The notes: generated by a model not told the origin, from the letters alone. Shown: positions 47,184-60,506, counted from the first letter of the stretch. The stretch: 64,000 bases of DNA from Liolophura sinensis (GCF_032854445.1 NC_088300.1:66996984-67060983); one strand, 5' to 3'. Made by a program: numbers and translations.

Positions 47184-50100
47184 GTCTGAATTTCGGCTCA
47201 TGCTGTCGCCTTGATCTTCACCAAGGCGACAAGTCTGATATGACAGCTCAACTTAATATACTTACATTTCCACATGAAAGGAGATGTGTCAGTAATAATA
47301 ACTGCTATGTTCCCTCCCTCATTTTAGTGCTCTCTATTTTTATGAGTGTCTGAAGCTTTTTCTGTCTTTCATTATAATTATATTTAAATGTTGTAGGGAT
47401 TTCTGATATTCAAAATCCCCAAACTGCCTGATATGTACCTGCCCACAATTTCTGCTAGGATTGGAGATGCCGTGAGTTATCTCCCCTTACTCAGTTATAC
47501 CGAAATACATTGGCTTCTAACTGCTTGAGAAATACATCATCAGGTGCATGGATGGATTCTCCTGTGGTTGTTTTCAGTAGAAAATTATGATACAAAATCT
47601 TCTGAAATCTCAAAAAGCAAAGATTCATTTCAGCTTAATATTTTGGCTTTTATTTTGCAAGATCAGTAGCAGTGTTTTTCTCTCTACACATATATTCTTG
47701 TTAGACCAACATATTTTTATTCTTTTAAGTAGTTAATTCCTGTTGTTTTATGTTTTGTTTTAAGGAATGGATTTCAAAAATGAAGTGTGCCAGCATAGGC
47801 AAGCTTTCGCAGGAAAGAATTTCTCTGAATTTCTGACATATATAGAAGTAAGGCTGTGTGGAAACAATGATATCTGGTTTATGTGTTGTGCACTCTTTTA
47901 AAATGGAATTCCAAAAGTTTATTTATCAGGATATTTCCCACATTGTGGATGATTAATGTGATCAATTGGCAATAATTAAAAGTTAAAAGTTAATAATACA
48001 TGTACACAGACCATATTACAGCTTCAGGGTCTTTTGTTACTGTGGGTTCAGTTTAGATCCATGGTAGTAAATTGCCTATAAGGGAGTTTTAAGTTTAAAC
48101 TCTTTTTATTGCTAATGGTAAAAAAAAAAATGTTCTATTGTACCATGTGACCTGTACGAAATGTTGGGCAACTATTTTTGGGTACATTTACTTCAACATT
48201 GTCATCTGAAAAAAAAGTTTCACAAAAAGTTATTTAGATTAAGCCAGCAATGGAGACAATTGAGGAACAGAACGTTTGTGAACGTGAGAAGTCCCTGAAA
48301 GAAAAAAGTCTCATTTGTGCTTCAAGGACATGGTGAGACAGGTCTTCAGTAAATTAATTTCAACAAAGTTTGCCTAATATTTTTGACAAGTCAGGTGAGA
48401 AGTGGGACTTTTTCACCTTTGGTGACAAAAGAGTTCATTCTCAGAACTTTCCCATTGCATTACAATCCTACAAGATGTCAATTGAATTTGCTTGTTTTTA
48501 TTTAGTGTAACTGTGCATAGTGACGGTTTACTGTATATTGCATGTGCCTTATTGTGACCATTGGTTTGTGATGTTGTAATGTAACTATGGACTTTGTGTT
48601 ACAGATCTTGCATTATTATGTGTATATATGTAATTCTAGATTCCCTTTTAAATTTTCCCCTTCTCAGAGTTTAATTGTTGTCATGTGTTTAGAGTACTTC
48701 AATATATGTATAAATATTTCAAATGTAATCATTTATTTTAACTTTAAATGTCAGCATTATCAAAAATGTTCATCGAGATGGAGGTGTCCATCAGTTATAA
48801 CGTGTCTTATTGTATGTGCGTTACGTTGGGCATTGCATTAGCTTAGTGATAAAAAACACAGATTCTGGGATTTCTTTGAATTCTGTACAGATTTCAGTTC
48901 TTTTGTTTATAGCACAACGCAGAAGCGTTTTTGGTTCAAAAAGTAGGAATTCAGGTCGCGTGTATCTAGTTACATGTGCAGCTGATAATGGTCATGAGCT
49001 ACTACTGCTGATATGAAAAAGTAGAGTGAGTGTAACAAATCTTACATGCTGAATTACCTGCAGACAGAAGTTGAAAAGATCCATTTTTTCCACTTGAGCA
49101 AGTGCTCCAGTTTGTCCACATAAATCAGTGCATCAGCTGGGAATATGAGTCATGTATGTTGAGGAAGACTAGTACAGTACATACATTAAAAAATGTTGCC
49201 TAATGACGTAATTTTATGCAGTATTTAGGAGTTAGAAAAAAGAAAGCTACAGTTTAGCACTTGTACCAGTAATCTTCCTGGTGGTGAGAATATATTTCAG
49301 AACATGTAGCAAGATTACTCTAGCTGAAAAACCATACTGTTATGTATGTCCTTTTTATATAATGCAGGTTTTAAATGGATGAAATTCTGGTCTCTTCAGG
49401 TTCATTTTGAGAGTTAATATGGTTATGTTTAAACCTTCCCACAGTTTGTTGAGTAACTGCATAAAGCTGAGTGAGTTCAAGGAGCTGCCAGATGTTTGAT
49501 GGTACAACAGATTTTGACATTGGATATGGCAAAAACTGCTAGCTAATAGACAGAAATTACAGGAAAATAATTTCTTCCAATGGTCCACTTTTAATTTGCT
49601 CAAAACTAATGTAATTATGCTTCTGATAGTGTTTATCACTGGGAGCCGATTCAAAATCAGTTTGGACTGAAGGCTTTTCTTCAACAGATTTAAAGTGGAC
49701 ATTTTTATCCAAAGCATGTCACCTCTTTGAGGGAATCCCAGTCTAATACAGCAATGAAAACTGTAAAATTGTGCCTGAACTTTTTTTTTATAGATTTAAA
49801 TAAAAGGGTTGTAAAATATCTACGAAAACATTCACATATGCTTCATTCTGTAGGGTAGAGCTCTTTATTCAGAAAAAAACATTTTTCAAAGGTTCCAAAG
49901 ATGTACTGGAATCCTATAGCATAGGGGCTACTTTTTTATTTTTATTTCTTTTCTTTGTGATATCTAGGTTATATTGCGAAAAGGAATTTTAATATTCAAT
50001 GGAAAACGAAGAAAGAAAATTAGTGTGATGGTAAGCCTGAAAATAAAATTGAGAAGTAAAATAATCGAAGGAATCTTAAAGACCTAATATTTTCATGCAA

Positions 50101-53100
50101 CTGATTTTTATATATTTCTTTTATAAAGTGGCTTTTAGAATATCTGCATCTGGTGAGTAGACTTTGAGACAGCTGGTTTCACAATTGTTTTCATGATTAA
50201 AATAAATGTTACCTTTGTGTGAAGGTAATCTGTGACCCATAGAGACAGTCGGACAAAGGCAAGATGTTAGTGTATTTGTATATTTTGATACTTTGTATGT
50301 GTATGTTATTTGTAATAAGTGTATTTGTATTTGTCTCTGATTGTAATAAATGATGTGGTTTAGGGACCAACTGTGAAGTCTGTACGTAAATAAGTCATTA
50401 GTATTGTGGTGTTTTTTTTTTTTTTTTATTATGTATCATACTTCTCATTTAATCATTCATATACAGTTTGTGAAAAAAAATCATAGAGGTTAAGAGCATT
50501 TAAATATGGTGCATAAAATGATAACTGAAATGTTTTATGGCAAGCTAAAATAACCAGTGACTTCTGTACTTTTTTGTAGATTAACTTCAACTAACTGGTC
50601 CTCCCATATATAATCTGTATTCTGTTTGTGTACATGAGCACATTACCTTCAGCTTGTACCTATGAACTGGACTGCCACTATAGAAGAAAGTAACTACCAA
50701 ATCTACACTCACTATGTGCTGTTATTGTTGACTAAAGTAAAAGAAAGCTAAAATATGAAGTAAGGTTCATCATACAGACAACTGAAAACTGTGGGTAAAA
50801 TACTTTCATGACTTTTTTCAGATTTTGGAAGAGTGTTGAAAGGCATCCAAGTATTTGAATACTATGATGTGCTTTATGAGCCATACTGACAGTATCTAGG
50901 AACTCTGACGTCACATCACGTTTTTTTTTTGTTGTTGTTCAACAGAAGGAAGGAATTTTTTGGAACATTATTTCAGTAATCTTTTACTCATGGGTAAAAA
51001 GAGTTATTCCAACATACAGTGTTGTGATTAGAGTTGAAAAAACTTCCTGTGACATCAGAGTTCCTAAACTCGGATAGTATGGTCCATAAAACCTACCTTA
51101 AAATGTAAATGTTTCAACGCCTCTAACTCTTTTCACAAAGATCTAAAAAAATAAAAGAGATTATATTTATGCATAGTTTTAAGTGGTCTGTTTAGTGATG
51201 TCTACTTCGATTTTTAGAGATCTTTTCCTTTAAAGGATTGCAAAAAATCTCTCTGTGGAGATTTAATAGATTGCTGACGTGTCTGTGGGCTTTCCTGTTG
51301 TTGAAATAATACCTAGTGGAATTCTAGAATTTAAAGCTATTTTAATTGTTCTGTGAGATTAGGTCAAATACATTTATATACTTGTGTATTATTATTGGGA
51401 ATGAAATATCAACCCCCATAGTGCGGCTGTTCACAATTCAGACTGTTCTGTTTTACAATATTGTGTGTAAGGTGTTTTTTTGGGGGTGGGTTTGTGGAAC
51501 GGGGGATATAACTATTGATTTATGTGTTGTGCACTCCTGTAAAACTGTTTTCTATCAGTAGAATTCACACTGTTATTTTTCCAGGTTTACTTTATTTTTC
51601 TTCACTGAGGATGAGAAATAATTTGTGTAATGTCTGAGATGTATATTACATGGCCAGAATATGTAACAGCGTCAGAAATGTTGAACAAATGTCATCACGG
51701 CTTAAAGCCTGGTTGTTGCTGTGAACATGGAAGTGTATATGGCATATGTACACATGGAGGTACATGTGACATATATATACCTCCATGTTGTGAACAAGCT
51801 AACTTTCCTGTCTTTCGAGAATATCTGTTCAATTTTGATTTCACCTGTGTAAACTGTTTGAAAGGTTAAACTGAGTACTAAGGAATATGTGGATGCTTGC
51901 AGTTGTGGTAATGACCAGAAAATGTGGATTAAACTTATGTTAGCTGAATTCTTCCTGAAGCCCATTTTCATACCAAACATACACAAGTAATTTTATATCC
52001 CGAGGCCTAGCTTAAAAGTCTGTTTTGTAATGTGTAAACAGTTTTGAATAGAACAGTCTAATCAGTGTTTTACTGTGCTATATGCAGGGCTTAAAATTAA
52101 GAAGAATAAAGCTTTCATTGTTTTGTCGGGACTGTTAAATTGTTTACGTAAGGTACTCCAAGACTATTAATGTTTCCGAGAAGCTCACGCATGTATAGTG
52201 GAATTGTGGAATGTACAAATTGTTAATTGTGTATCTGAATTACCCAAGTATTTACTGTTAAATAGTGTTAAAAATCCAAGTCCAAGTGTTCTGTTGGGGC
52301 CAATGTTACTTACATAGAACCGCCCATAGAACCTGTCTATGCAAGCAGTCTCAATCTCTGGTTGGTATATTTCTGCTTTAGCAATCTCCTTTTGTCGTTT
52401 TCTGTATTTGTTTCATACACTGGCCGTTTTTGCTGTTAGAAATACGTTAAAATTTGATCGGAAATGAAAAGGAAAGTTAAATATCCAGAATGAGTTTAGG
52501 GTATATACCTGTGACCTGCTAAATATGAATTGTAGTTTAGACATTGTGTTTTGGTCAAGGTGCCAAGAAAGCTTTGGTGTGCCTTGCTTGCAGTGTGATG
52601 ATGTGAAGCCAGTCAGCTGAATATAATTCTCTGTGCATTGAATATTTACTATGCGCATCCTTCAAGGTTTACTTGTTACTATATAGATGTATATATGTTT
52701 TATTCTCTTAACCAATTGAAAATCGTTGCCTTGCATTCTGCCTTCCTTGTTAAGCTTATCCTCTGGGAACTGTGCTATTTTCGGAGGACATTTTTCTGTT
52801 GCATATCTTGTAAAACACGAGATATCGCTTCTTGTTGACCAGTGTTATAATCATTTCAAGAAAGTGATTTTCTCCAAGAGCATGTATATAGGGATGTTTT
52901 CGCTATATGACTTTCACAGCAAACGTATTAGACACACATCCCATAACCTGGGATCTTCCATCGCTAGTGCGAACAGAGATTTTCGACTGTGACAAATTAA
53001 ATTGAATTATTAACTCTTGCCAGACGTTTTATCTCCTCAAAGACGCACAAAATACCAAACGTGGAACAGGATCTGTTCCCTAATTTTCCTCGCAGATATT

Positions 53101-53285
53101 GTGTGCTTTAAATCAACAGTGCCGTGAAGTAATTTCATTTACTGAAAAAGAATTTGCGTACGAAGTTACGGGATAACCCCCATTGGCATTACCGGGATTA
53201 TATAGAAAGCAAAGGGCTTAAAAATTACTGTCAGGACTGAATTGTAGTAGTACTTGTGATATTCCATCCAAAAGTTTTCTGTGTG
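47184..53285 (+). other. Probable long 3' UTR or 3' flank of ZFYVE21
   Basis: Six kilobases without any SINE and without a recognisable gene; only one repeat R2 copy (48265-48450). AATAAA-type signals occur near 49797, 50346 and 52105, and further right near 53775. The real cleavage site cannot be chosen from sequence. Small open frames here (for example 49355-49717 minus) show no homology. Confidence 0.4.
48265..48450 (+). repeat. Unnamed dispersed repeat R2, copy 2
   Basis: Matches 33300-33480 through GGTCTTCAGTAAATT, TTGCCTAATATTTTTGACAAG and GGTGACAAAAGAGTTC. Confidence 0.65.
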
Positions 53286-53357
53286 TATTCATTTACTTGT
53301 TTGAGCGGTGTTTTACGCAGTACTTAAGACAATTTCACTTATAAAATGGCGGCCTTC
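53286..53357 (-). mobile_element. SINE 3' fragment
   Basis: Minus-oriented. Contains GCGGTGTTTTACGCAGTACTT and TTTCACTTATAAAATGGCGGCC. Confidence 0.75.
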
Positions 53358-53939
53358 TTTGTGTAAATTGTATAAGAATTTTTGTGCTGGCATTTACAAA
53401 AGTGCTACATGATTTTTTTGTAAAGTATAGCCCTCTAATGTTCCGAATAGAGCAAAGAGTGGAGTAGTCATCTGTCATGAGCTATTGGCATTGTTAGTGT
53501 TTCCAAGCATGTTTTGATATTTCGCAGAAGGCAAGTAAACGTGTACAACAGATGGAATATTTTAATGCTAGTCATTTAGCGTGAAAACAACCGGTTCCAT
53601 CGCGAGTTCTTCCAATCTCTGTGTTTTTCTTATAGTATATTATTCATTCATAATCATCTGTATATACTTTGTCATGTATTACCCATACATACATACATAT
53701 GTATATTATTATCGGCTTTCATATATCATGGTCTGCATATATTGATCATGTATATACACAAGCTATTCTCAATGTAATAAACCGAAAAGTTTTCGTAGAA
53801 TGTTTGATTTTGTGTTAATTTTTTTTTTACCTAGCAATAAAACCTGAAAAAAAGTGAGCAAGTACGCTTTATTGTTTGAAGTTAGGCCACTTCTATAAAA
53901 GTGTGAACCTAATTTACATAATTAACTGAAGAAATCGAT

Positions 53940-54090
53940 ATGTTCCCGCGAGTTGAGTACCAAATGCTGGGTTTGCTTTTCTCGCGGAATTGCGACTCGG
54001 GTCCAAGCTGGATTTACCATAATTTTCTTGCTATACATAAGTAATACGTCATCAGTTTGCCCACAAAGCATCATTTTAAAGACAGGAATG
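53940..54090 (+). repeat. Unnamed dispersed repeat R4, copy 1
   Basis: Shares GCGACTCGGGTCCAAGCTG, ATCAGTTTGCCCACAAAGC and AAAGACAGGAAT with 58770-58890, in order. Confidence 0.65.
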
Positions 54091-54095
54091 AACTA

Positions 54096-54440
54096 TTAAC
54101 TGAATAGATTAGGTCGGAATTCCTCTTGGCGAGAAACGTTCGCTAATCGCAGAGACAGTTGGCTTGTGATAACACCTCTGTCTATGTCCTGTTTGATTGC
54201 ATGGATCGGACATTGCCAATATGGCGTAGAGCCATAGCCATATATGCATTCGAGGTTGAATGCTTGAGCTACAGAGCGGTGTGTTGCCCCATCTCTTCCA
54301 AACATAAAAACCAATTCAACTCTTTCTTGTACTGTTAGTTTATTAGCCATAATTATCTCTGAAAGAGAGAAAAAAAATTTAAAATCAGTATTAAATCCGA
54401 AACACAGAAAAACAATGAAAATTAGGATGGTGCACGATTT
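54096..54440 (-). pseudogene. Transposon N-terminal HTH fragment
   Basis: From the ATG at 54350 the minus strand reads MANKLTVQERVELVFMFGRD and GATHRSVAQAFN, the start of a helix-turn-helix domain (DUF4817-like, as I remember it) found in mariner-related transposases. Homology stops after about 35 residues; the remainder to 54096 is unrelated. Outside the start, the sequence GGGTGTCCCAGAAATCGTGC (reverse of 54425-54452) looks like a transposon end. Internal deletion is likely. Confidence 0.6.
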
Positions 54441-54529
54441 CTGGGACACCCTGTATATATCAATCAAAATCTGGCAGGAGGGTAGATTCTCCCTCTGCCA
54501 CAGCTCGTTGAAATGTGGTGACAAAATTA

Positions 54530-55028
54530 AAGCGGGTGACGGCTCTCTTGTTACTGTTTGCTCACTCGATCTATCTGCAATTGACGACTCTCTTGTCACC
54601 TTTTTGCGCACCCTATATATCTGCGATTGACGGTTCTCTTGTTACTGTTTGCGCACTCTGTCTGCAATTAACGACTCTCTTGTCACCTTTTTGTGCACTC
54701 TATATATCTGGGGTTGACGGCTCCCTTGTTACTGTTTGCGCACTTTATATATCTGCGGTTGACGACTCTCTTGTTACTGTTTGCGCACTCTGTATATCTG
54801 CGGTTGACGGATCTCTTGTTGCTGTTTGCGCACTCTATATCTGCGGTTGACGACTCTCTTGTTACTGTTTGCGCACTCTATATATCTGCGATTGACGACT
54901 CTCTTGTTACTGTTTGCACACTCTATATATCTGCGGTTGACTGCTCTCTTGTTACTGTTTGCGCACTCTTTATATCTGCGGTTGACGACTTTCTTGTTAC
55001 TGTTTGCGCACTCTATATATCTGAGGTT
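54530..55028 (+). repeat. 45 bp minisatellite, about 11 copies
   Basis: The unit GACGACTCTCTTGTTACTG, TTTGCGCACTC, TATATATCTGCGGTT recurs at about 45-base spacing with a few shortened units. The length is a multiple of 3, so long false open frames run through it on both strands (54515-54850, 54693-55031 plus; 54774-55211 minus). It adjoins the transposon fragment on its left. Confidence 0.93.
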
Positions 55029-55103
55029 TAAGACCACTTGTTTTTCACCAATATGTCGTTCAGATGTGTTCGTAGCACGGGGGAAAGTTCTGTTGTAACT
55101 TGC

Positions 55104-55172
55104 TAAAGGTCGATTTTCTCCACCATCATATAAGTCAAAAAGTTTTGAGAATGGTGTTAAACAAAAATCAAG
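55104..55172 (+). mobile_element. Decayed SINE 3' fragment
   Basis: CTCCACCATCATATAAGTCA, then GAGAATGGTGTTAAACA matches the terminal block of the common family at reduced identity. Confidence 0.55.
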
Positions 55173-57735
55173 CATAAATCCAGGTTTATACGGAACTTGC
55201 ACCGCAAACATGGGGAAGAATTCTATTCATTTTCACTGCCCTTGGCGTTCAAGATCATTGGGTTTATTTACGTTACATTTTTTGACCGTTTGTAAACGTG
55301 ATACCTCTTGAATCTTCAATTCTCTTCAAACTTGCATTCTTAGTCATGTGGAAGAACCTTATTTTGACCTTGACCTATTTTTTTAAGGTCGTTGGTCTTG
55401 AACCTTCACTGCCGCCCTTGTCACTCATCCTGTCCTACAGTCACAGTAAGTCAGGCCTCAGGATCACGAAGTTGTTTGAGACTAATTCAGACTTTGTCTT
55501 AAAATAAAAAGACTTCAGGTGAATTACGATTTCAGTGCAGTAAACACATTTGAAGTTACGACTAAGTCTAAGAGAGCTGCGTGATCGTGGGACAGTGTCC
55601 ACAAAGTGCGACTATTGTGGCAAGAAATACCAGTAAGTAGTCATGGTGGTTAAAATCATCTTAGCCAACACGATCGCTGTGGGGAACAGGATCCAGGCTT
55701 TTGTATATATAGGTACATGTAATGTACATGTAGCCTAGCTGGAAGAGATCTCTCAGGTGATATGCCATTTTTTTCCTCCGGAATTCGGTAAGTGACAACA
55801 AATCGACGTGAGTTGGTTTGCTAATGACTTCCCCTTAAACGAATTCTAAAACAGACGTGGTCGAGATCTCTGAAAAAAAACCTGTGCCCGCTTGGGTATC
55901 ATGTCTATACTGTACAAAAAGATAGAACCTAAACATGCACACCAAGTGTACATAAAGCAAAAAAATGTTGTGTGCTTCAAATGAAAGACAAATAGAGAGC
56001 TGTGTCCTGAAATAGTTTAAATTATTCGTTTACATTTTGCTTCTAAACCATGCTGAAATGGTTTTGAAATTATTTTCTATTCCATATTTTCGAAAGGATT
56101 TTCACTTTTTTGGGGCGCCTAACCCATTCAAACGTATTAATATAACCCTAAGGGAGTTTTCCAGAGGATTTCATCTAAAAGCTTCGAAATGTTACGTAGA
56201 CAACTAAGGGAAATTGTTTATATGAAGAAAGTGATCTGACATAATATCAATTAGATGTGGTCCGAAAAGGTCCCCATATGCTGTTTTAAATATTTTTTTT
56301 TATAGTTCAAAAAAATTTTGAAAAATTAATTAAATAGCTTTGGAGATCATTTTGCCTGGCATCATAGACCTAGTCCCATCGTTTATGTTCACTTTAAATT
56401 GTGCACTGAAAAATGGCATAAATGATGTGTGAGATTACCGCCAAACTGATCTTGCAGAAGCGAATGTGATCCGCAAGGGCAACACACTAACCATACACCT
56501 TTACATCACTGGCACAGCTGGCAAATTTTGTACAAAAATTTGGACAACGCGAAAATCGTTGGGGTCAGAGATGAGACAGGAAGTGATGTCAGAAAATCCA
56601 AAAACCAACCTTTGTTTCTAATTATACTTTATAGCAAATTATATACACATGAAGATACAAAATGATTTTCGTAACCAAAATTTGAGACAATTTTTTGATA
56701 AATGCTGATTAAATAGTTCGGTACCAGGACACAAGTGGTGCGTCTCTGAGGCTCCAAAGGTTGAGCTTGTAGTGGTGGCAGAAATGTTAAGCCAGTGTAG
56801 AGATCGGCACATGCGTTGTAAGAAGTATGCACCAGGCAGCAACAAAACACTTACAAATGTCATTACAGTTTAGCATTTAATCATGGTACTGTCACACAAT
56901 ATAGTGTGTTGTTTCCACATGAAATATCATGCCTTGTATACATTATAAGAGTTCATAAGGGCACATCAGGTGTATATATTTGGTGAAAATGTCACTTCAA
57001 GTTCACAGCGTGTGTCACGTCAATGTGTCCAGATAAGGGTTTCCGCGCTGCGTCTCATATAACAGCAATAACGTCATTTGTCAGTCCCAAATTTCAGGGC
57101 GTTGTTTAACTTGTTCCAGCTTTGTTTACGTGTTGGCGTTCATCCGGTTTTAACCTATCGTTTGTCAATTTGTATATACATATTTAACCGCACGAATCTT
57201 CCATACGCTTACATTTGCATGGTAAAAATATGTACACTACATAAACAGTAACATATAAGTATTACAATCACACGATGTGTATTATATTTATTTTAAATTT
57301 TCCCAGTGATGTAAAATTATGTTAATGTTGTATGTAAATTCGCAAATGGAAAACTTTAACCATCGAATACATAGTTTTCTTTTTTCCAGGTCAAAAACAG
57401 TACGCAGATAATAGCAACAAGATGAGAGAGAAAAAAATATGAATTCCACATAAACTATACGTTTCACTTGGATCTAAATGTTGTACTGAGAATCACGAGA
57501 AACTTGTCACCATAGCATTTATTACCTTGAGAAAATGCATGCAAATGCATGCATTTTGGCTGTAAGTTGTTTGCCGTGTATATATAAAGGACACTGCGAG
57601 GAAGCATTATGAATTTTGAAGTCATTTGAGCAACTTTCTTGGTTGTCGAATAATTCCACATTTTACCATCCGATTATAACCAAATGTTATAATTCACCTG
57701 GATGCGGGAATATGGACGTCAACAAATGAACTCCC

Positions 57736-57849
57736 GATTTATTTATTTGGTTGGTGTTTTACGACGTACAAAAGGATATTTCACTTATTAACGCCAGCAT
57801 TATGGTGTGAGGAAACCTGGCAGGGGACGGGGGAAACTCACGACTATGC
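57736..57849 (-). mobile_element. SINE copy, 5'-truncated
   Basis: Tail GATTTATTTATTTGG at left, body GGTGTTTTACGACGTAC and CGCCAGCATTATGGTG, ending at GGGGGAAACTCACGAC. Confidence 0.88.
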
Positions 57850-58769
57850 ACTGTTGAAAACAGAAATTCCCACGTACCACATACACTCCGACACTGAACG
57901 TTTAATGATATGGTATCAAGTCAAATCCTATTAGAAATCACGTCCAATTGTTATCCTTAGCTGGACTTCCTTACTTCGCTGTTGTCCCTGACTGAATAGT
58001 ACTTATTCTATTAATATCAAAGGCACGGGTGTAATTCTAACTGTTGTGACAACCAGCAACGGGTATCACAGCATGCTTGATTCTGTGTTATTGCATGGAA
58101 ACAATTAAGAAGACATAATCCGTGAATTTCTATATATCCAGTGTTTTGTGAGAGCGCTTTGAGATGTCCATATGTTAGAGACAGTTTGATATGACGCATT
58201 AAGAATAAACCAGGAGGCACCTTCTTAACAAGAGAAAATGTCTTATATTTAAACAAAGGCATAAAAGAAGACTTCATGAATCTCAGAACTAATGTACGTC
58301 AAGAAATCCAACAGTGACAACTGAAAACAAACCATCTCTCATTATACATGAGCACCGGTACACTACGCTAGTGGGAACACTGTCCATCTAACACCAGTCC
58401 ACCACAGCGGTATTTTCTTTTGTTTTTTTTCCCCTGTTTTGTGATGCGTAACTTTTTCTGTACAGTTAAGATCGTAAAGCAAACATGAATTTCACAAGCA
58501 CTGCAGAGTGACAGCAGAGAATGATGTATTTTTACACAACTTGGACCCGACCATTTAGGTGGAAAGTGTTGTGAGATCACGGCAAGTGGCAAATACAGGG
58601 CCAATGTTGGGAACAACGCTGAACATTTTAATGTTTGAGTTAGTATCAACGATTCGTAACAATCAGCCAGGGACAGGATAAAGACGCTTGACGTCGATCA
58701 ATCTGTTTTCAGCTTTGATCACTGTTTTATGTTCATTTTATGACTTTTGTAATGAACCACATGTTACTG

Positions 58770-58890
58770 CATGTACCATTTCCCGAGCAATAACGACTCA
58801 GGTCCAAGCTGAACTGGCCACTGCCCTCTTGCAATGCATGGGTGGTATGTTATTAGTTTGCCCACAAAACCTCATTGCAAAGGCATAAAT
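58770..58890 (+). repeat. Unnamed dispersed repeat R4, copy 2
   Basis: Matches 53940-54090 through ACGACTCAGGTCCAAGCTGA, TTATTAGTTTGCCCACAAA and AAAGGCATAA. Confidence 0.65.
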
Positions 58891-59010
58891 AAACAAAAGA
58901 CAACTTATACGCCAGAATTACGTCAAGCAGGATAACCCACTGCCCTGACTGAATTTTAACCCTCATGGCACTGGCCCCACTTTGCCTGTGTGGTGAAACA
59001 TATTATTGTC

Positions 59011-59016
59011 TTTATT
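59011..59016 (-). promoter_or_regulatory. Candidate poly(A) signal of the ENTPDase gene
   Basis: AATAAA on the minus strand about 390 bases after the stop codon at 59406; the first canonical signal noticed downstream. Confidence 0.4.
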
Positions 59017-59405
59017 AATGAAGAAGATGGAGTTTCAAGAAGGCCTACAAAATAACAAGGCTGTGACATTTGCAATGAGCTATATATAAAATCTAGTTCA
59101 GGATAAGAATATCTTAAAACCCCTAATATAACTTTTGTTGTTATTTTTGTTATTGCTGTATTTCCAGAGATTTGCACGGCATTCTTCACCACTTCACGTT
59201 CATCTCGAAGTTACTGGCCTACCTCACAGCCGATAATTTTAAACTGAACGCTAGCTTTCAGTTCAGAGACAAAACAAGACAGGGTGATTCCATCATTGTA
59301 GCTGTCGCATAACGATTACAGATCACGTGGCCACTTTCCAACCCGTCGTCTGCTCAATGAAAAAACACTAGGCAGATGACATCATAAAAGGTCGGCGACT
59401 GGGTT

Positions 59406-59610
59406 TCATATAACACTTGTGTTTTGAGCGTTGTGGGTTGCAGTTTCAGACAAAAGTATGGAAGGAAAGTAACACAGAAAGGCAAATGAGCCCAAACATA
59501 TCCCGACAGATTCAGGGCTGCCACAAAACGGAGCTTCTACGTAACTATCAGGGTTTGGAACAAACTCCAGCCGCTCTATTTCGTACAACATGGCTCCCAT
59601 TGACCCCACG
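59406..59610 (-). pseudogene. ENTPDase terminal exon with one frame break
   Basis: Acceptor TTATCTTTCAG. In phase 1 it starts AW, then needs one extra G in the GGGG run to reach SMGAMLYEIERLEF. The frame then stays open through a membrane helix (about 21 residues) to a stop at 59406. Confidence 0.78.
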
Positions 59611-59920
59611 CTGAAAGATAAAAGGAATTAGTTCTCAAATGGTAATCGTACATATAGAGAGTATGCAATGGAAGATGGACAACTGATGGCTGGGGAATTA
59701 CAACATAGAGTAAGAATCCTGTTTCCAATGGGCAGGCCCAATATTACTGGCACATATAGGCAGCATATTTCTCCTCGCACAGACTTGTATTCTTCGTTAT
59801 GGCGTTAAAACAACCAATGAATCAATCGTTTCACATACTGCATGGTAGAATGGCAGATTGCAATAACTTTCAGGTAACTTCATGAAAATTTGCAGGTAAC
59901 AGGCTTATAAAATATGTGTA

Positions 59921-60430
59921 CACACTAAAAATAAGTCTTCGTAACATTTCTGTTACAATTAAGAAACCCGTCTTGGAGACGGGTTGAGATGTGTTTGATA
60001 TAGTATGTGACATGTGACATGTTTACATAGTAATTTGGTGGATATTTTTAATAAACACAAACAGTCCAGTAAACATGACTTTGTGTTTATATTTGTGCAA
60101 AATGCAGATAAACATGCAAACATGTTTACTATAGGCTAATAGTTAACACGCGATATGTTTACATAGCAAACATGCGATATTTACTATGCGATATTTTACT
60201 ACAGTAAACATTTTTACATGTGCACTAGCTTTCTACACTTAATATTAAGACAGCAATCTTTACTGGATTATCCAGTGTTTAATGAAAATATCCAAACATT
60301 ACAATGTAGGCCTAAGATTGTCACATGCTTACTATAATAAACACATAGATTTTTTATGAATGAACATAGAGACGAGTTTGTAAACTATAACAGAAATGTG
60401 TTTAAAAACTAAACACTTACATTTAGTGTG
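59921..60430. mobile_element. 510 bp TA-flanked MITE in an ENTPDase intron
   Basis: The left end CACACTAAAAATAAGT and the reverse complement of the right end CACACTAAATGTAAGT are 14 of 16 identical. TA flanks both sides (59919-59920 and 60431-60432). The interior holds many TGTTTAC/GTAAACA-type motifs and no ORF. This fits a non-autonomous Tc1/mariner-type element. Confidence 0.8.
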
Positions 60431-60506
60431 TATATGTATTTCTGTACTTTGCACTAGTCTCAGACAGTACAGACTGAGTGGTACGGGAGTAATACATGTA
60501 ACATAC

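Larger units (their letters stand above)
53358..59010. other. Intergenic DNA between ZFYVE21 and the ENTPDase
   Basis: Holds repeat R4 copies (53940-54090, 58770-58890), a transposon fragment (54096-54440), a 45 bp minisatellite (54530-55028) and two SINEs. A short exon-like stretch at about 55560-55633 reads TKCDYCGKKYQ before a GTAAGT, but its frame is closed upstream. No gene is recognised elsewhere. Confidence 0.6.

Noticed and set aside
49355-49717. 120-codon minus frame rich in Leu, Ile and Lys
   Set aside because: Composition fits AT-rich chance reading; opposite to the ZFYVE21 3' flank and without homology.
54515-55211. Long frames with SLVTVCALYISAVDD-type repeats on both strands
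   Set aside because: Products of the 45 bp minisatellite; both strands stay open because the unit is a multiple of three.
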